Positions 61,628-64,000 of a stretch of 64,000 nt of DNA are shown here, piece by piece. A program made the position numbers and the translations under genes. Below the pieces are notes generated by a model, which saw only the letters and a list, made by a program, of their open reading frames with translations, searched no databases and was not told where the DNA came from. Every line of letters starts with the position of its first letter. Position 1 is the first letter of the stretch. This stretch comes from Roseovarius sp. 217 (lineage in GTDB: Bacteria > Pseudomonadota > Alphaproteobacteria > Rhodobacterales > Rhodobacteraceae): positions 3,761,562 to 3,825,561 of the forward strand of contig NZ_CH902584.1 of NCBI RefSeq assembly GCF_000152845.1, given 5' to 3'.

Positions 61628-62167
61628 ATGCCGCCCATCAAAGCCGTCCGCGACTATATCCGCACCATCGTCGATTTCCCGCATGAGGGTATTCTCTTTC
61701 GCGATGTGACCACGCTCTTTGCCGATCCGCGCGGGTTTCGCATGGCCATCGACCAGATGCTGCACCCCTACGCAGGCCAGCCCATCGACAAGGTGGCAGG
61801 GCTCGAGGCGCGCGGCTTCATCCTTGGCGGTGCCATCGCGCATCAGCTCTCGGTGGGCTTTGTGCCGATCCGCAAAAAGGGCAAGCTGCCCGGCGCGGTG
61901 ATCTCGGAAGACTATCAGCTCGAGTATGGCGAGGCCGTTGTCGAAATCCACGATGACGCCATCCAACCCGGCGAGCGGGTGCTACTGGTCGATGACCTCT
62001 TGGCCACCGGCGGCACGGCGGCGGCCGGTATTCGCCTGATTGAGCGCCTGGGCGGGATCATCACCGGCTGCGCCTTCGTGGTCGATCTGCCTGACCTGGG
62101 CGGCCACAAGCGGCTGACCGACATGGGCATGGAGGTCCATACGCTCTGCGCCTTCGAGGGGCTCTGA
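61628..62167 (+). CDS. apt: Adenine phosphoribosyltransferase
   Basis: Converts adenine and PRPP to AMP. The 179-residue protein has [20 protein letters not shown] (8-27), [10 protein letters not shown] and the PRPP-binding [14 protein letters not shown]. Close to mtnP, with which it would complete adenine salvage from methylthioadenosine. Confidence 0.96.
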   Translation: MPPIKAVRDYIRTIVDFPHEGILFRDVTTLFADPRGFRMAIDQMLHPYAGQPIDKVAGLEARGFILGGAIAHQLSVGFVPIRKKGKLPGAVISEDYQLEYGEAVVEIHDDAIQPGERVLLVDDLLATGGTAAAGIRLIERLGGIITGCAFVVDLPDLGGHKRLTDMGMEVHTLCAFEGL

Positions 62168-62170
62168 GAG

Positions 62171-62210
62171 CAGCTTTCATCGTTCTTCAAATACTCACAA
62201 TGCCCCGCCA
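62171..62210 (-). repeat. Copy of dispersed GAGTATTT intergenic repeat
   Basis: Read on the minus strand: GGGGCATTGTGAGTATTT followed by GAAGAACGATGAAAGCTG. The AACGATGAAA segment matches the copy at 16131-16147. It sits between the convergent apt and LysM-binding-protein genes. Confidence 0.6.
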
Positions 62211-62233
62211 GCCACGGGACAAACCGCATCGGC

Positions 62234-63256
62234 CTATTTCAACGCGTCCCAAAAGAGCGCCAGATGCCGTTGGACAATCTCGCCATAGCGCCCGCTCTCG
62301 CGCAGCTTAGCGAGCCCCGCATTGAGCCGATAGAGATGCGTGGTGCCGCGCCAATGGGTCTTGGAAATCACCGCATAGAGCGCCTCACGCGAGAGCGGCT
62401 GATCGACCGGCACCACCTGCCCGCGCAGGCCCATGGCCACGATCTTGGCCGCGCCCTCAAAGACATCAAGGCTCACCGCATCGACCGCCCCCGCCATCAA
62501 GAGGGCAAAGCATTCCTCGGGGCTGCCGGGCGGGGTCAGGCTGATCTTGCCCTCCGCCAACCAGCGCCGGTCGGCGCGGTCGAGATCATGGGTAAAGCGC
62601 CCCGCCGGGCGGCAGAGCCGCTTGCCCAGAATATCCGCATCCTGTGAATAGGCAAATTCACGGTCGGCCCGCCGGAACAGCATCACCGGCAGATCCATCA
62701 CGGGGTCAGAAAAATGAAACTCTGTGCAGAGCGTCACCTCTGGTGTCATGGCGCAATCGGGCTTGATCCAGGGAAAGCCCATATCATAGCGCGTCTGCCC
62801 CAAAAGCGGCTCCAGAGTCTGGCTGCGCTCTGCCTCCCACACGATTTCAAAGGGTACGGGCGAGGGGCTCAGCTCCAGCGCGGCATTGACCAATTCCGTG
62901 ACCATACCCCCACCGGGCCAGTCCTGATCAACAAAGGGCGCATCCCCTCCGGCGGTGAGCAAGGTCAATTCCGCGCCGCGCTGCAAGAGCGGCGTGGCAC
63001 CGGGATCAGGACTCTGCGCCGGACAGGGAATATAGACCTCGCTCCCCGCCACGAGGATCTGCGCCTGACCCGCGACAGCGGCGCCATTGGCGTAATAGAT
63101 CAGCGTCCACTGATCGGCATCCTCGTAATGCACGGTGGCAATCGAGGTTAGCGTATCGCCGGGTTGCACGCGATATGTCACGTCACAGAGCGCCTGCGCG
63201 CCACCCGGCAGTATCAGGCCAAACGCCAGAGCCCAGCCTGCGAACCAGCCCCGCAT
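62234..63256 (-). CDS. Periplasmic solute-binding protein with LysM domain
   Basis: A 340-residue protein with a signal peptide (cleavage near GGAQA, residue 22), a LysM module (about 27-78; YRVQPGDTLTSIATVHY) and a family 3 type periplasmic binding domain (about 93-335). The binding domain repeats the layout of the next gene upstream. LysM suggests attachment to peptidoglycan. No ABC permease genes are in view. Ligand unknown. Confidence 0.83.
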   Translation of the reverse strand: MRGWFAGWALAFGLILPGGAQALCDVTYRVQPGDTLTSIATVHYEDADQWTLIYYANGAAVAGQAQILVAGSEVYIPCPAQSPDPGATPLLQRGAELTLLTAGGDAPFVDQDWPGGGMVTELVNAALELSPSPVPFEIVWEAERSQTLEPLLGQTRYDMGFPWIKPDCAMTPEVTLCTEFHFSDPVMDLPVMLFRRADREFAYSQDADILGKRLCRPAGRFTHDLDRADRRWLAEGKISLTPPGSPEECFALLMAGAVDAVSLDVFEGAAKIVAMGLRGQVVPVDQPLSREALYAVISKTHWRGTTHLYRLNAGLAKLRESGRYGEIVQRHLALFWDALK

Positions 63257-63259
63257 CCC

Positions 63260-64000
63260 TCAGAGCCCCGCCCAGACGCGGGTCATATGGGCATCAATGA
63301 TCTGTTGATAGGTGCCGTTGGCCCGGATTTCTTCCAGACCTCTGTTGAACATGGCAAGCAGCGCTTGGCCATCCGGGTGCGATTTATGCACGACCATATG
63401 GGCACCATCAACCGAGATCGGCTGACCATCGGCCACCATGACGCGATCCTCCAGCCCCAAGTCCTTGACCTTGCGCCGACCCTGAAACTCGTTGAGGACC
63501 ACACCGTCAACCGTGCCCTCCACCAGCATGCTCAGGCAGGCCTCCGCCGTTGCCGGCGTCTCGAGCGTGATCACTCCCGCCTCTAACCAGTTGCGGCCCT
63601 GCTGTTCGAAGAGGGCAGTATCAAGGCCCGCAGGCTGACAGAGCGTCTTGCCCTGAAAATCCGCCGCTGAGTGAAAGGAGATGGGGCGCGTTCTGTCCAC
63701 AAAGAGCAGGATCAGCATCTCGAACATCGGGGCAGAGAACAGCAGGTTAACACAGCCGTAGACCTCGGGAGCCGTGGTACAATCCGGCTTGGGCCAGGGA
63801 AAACCAATATCAAGGAGCCGATTGGACAGGAGCGGATCCTGATGCGCGGACCAGTCATCTATCCAGTGGATGGCAAAGCCCTGCGCGGGGTTTGCCGCCC
63901 CCATCGCCGCACGCACGACCTCTGTCAGCATACCGCCTTCGGGCAGGGACTTGTCGGCAAAGGGCCACAGATCGCTGCCAGTGAGAATAGTGATCCTGTC
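63260..64000 (-). CDS. Paralogous periplasmic solute-binding protein (5' end beyond window)
   Basis: 247 codons are visible, reading in from the right edge (DRITILTGSDLWPFAD). Blocks such as GGMLTEVVRAAMGAAN, DIGFPWPKPDCTTAPEVYGCVNL and LCQPAGLDT align closely with the downstream LysM protein (MGFPWIKPDCAMTPEVTLCTEF), so the two are tandem paralogues 3 nt apart. The N terminus, and whether it has LysM, is outside the window. Confidence 0.82.
   Translation of the reverse strand, partial: DRITILTGSDLWPFADKSLPEGGMLTEVVRAAMGAANPAQGFAIHWIDDWSAHQDPLLSNRLLDIGFPWPKPDCTTAPEVYGCVNLLFSAPMFEMLILLFVDRTRPISFHSAADFQGKTLCQPAGLDTALFEQQGRNWLEAGVITLETPATAEACLSMLVEGTVDGVVLNEFQGRRKVKDLGLEDRVMVADGQPISVDGAHMVVHKSHPDGQALLAMFNRGLEEIRANGTYQQIIDAHMTRVWAGL

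Overview
The window is almost certainly from an aerobic anoxygenic phototroph of the Rhodobacteraceae (Roseobacter group). The DNA is GC-rich, genes are packed with many 4-nt ATGA stop/start overlaps, and about 46 kb (roughly 2.6-48.2 kb) is a complete alphaproteobacterial photosynthesis gene cluster in the usual superoperon order. Genus cannot be fixed from the sequence alone. Oxygen-dependent chemistry is indicated by acsF (aerobic cyclase) and crtA (spheroidene monooxygenase). No bchE/bchJ lies between ppsR and bchG, where Rhodobacter capsulatus carries them. No pufX and no puc (LH2) genes are in the window.

Layout. 1-2.6 kb: mobA (cut by the left edge) and fdhD, then azlCD exporter genes. 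2.6-8.8 kb, minus strand: bchG-PucC-like-bchP-idi, and the regulators ppsR and ppaA. 9.2-25.2 kb, plus strand: bchFNBHLM-lhaA-puhABC-small gene-acsF-puhE-hemA-cycA. 25.2-38.2 kb, minus strand, in transcription order: crtE-crtF, bchC-bchX-small gene-bchY-bchZ, pufQ-pufBA-pufLMC, dxs. 38.3-48.2 kb: crtDC (+), tspO-crtB-crtI (-), crtA-bchIDO (+). Together these genes make isoprenoid precursors (dxs, idi), 5-aminolevulinate (hemA), bacteriochlorophyll a (bch, acsF), spheroidene-series carotenoids (crt), and the reaction centre, LH1 and their assembly factors (puf, puh, lhaA).

Regulation is visible directly. Ten TGT-N12-ACA PpsR boxes lie in pairs at five promoter regions: bchG, ppaA/bchF, bchC, crtE/crtD and crtI/crtA. 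Stem-loops follow pufA and pufC, matching the segmental stability control known for puf mRNA.

The right-hand 16 kb is accessory and housekeeping: an H-NOX-like protein with its GGDEF partner, a TPP-riboswitch-controlled thiZ-tenA-thiX set lacking thiY, a NYN/LOTUS protein, an MttB-family protein, an EamA/HAD/DUF3572 operon, a PleD-like response regulator, an AraC regulator divergent from a Tat-exported isochorismatase-like hydrolase, mtnP, apt, and two tandem periplasmic binding proteins (one cut by the right edge).

The most unusual observation is that three pigment genes, bchC, crtC and crtA, have no ATG, GTG or TTG where translation should begin. bchC and crtA instead have AUC or AUU at the expected distance from good Shine-Dalgarno sequences. 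Other points worth following are a heme-ligand-less H-NOX, a triheme PufC, an Asp53-to-Asn change in the first PleD receiver, a local codon-usage anomaly inside bchB, a small coupled gene between bchX and bchY, and a dispersed intergenic repeat.
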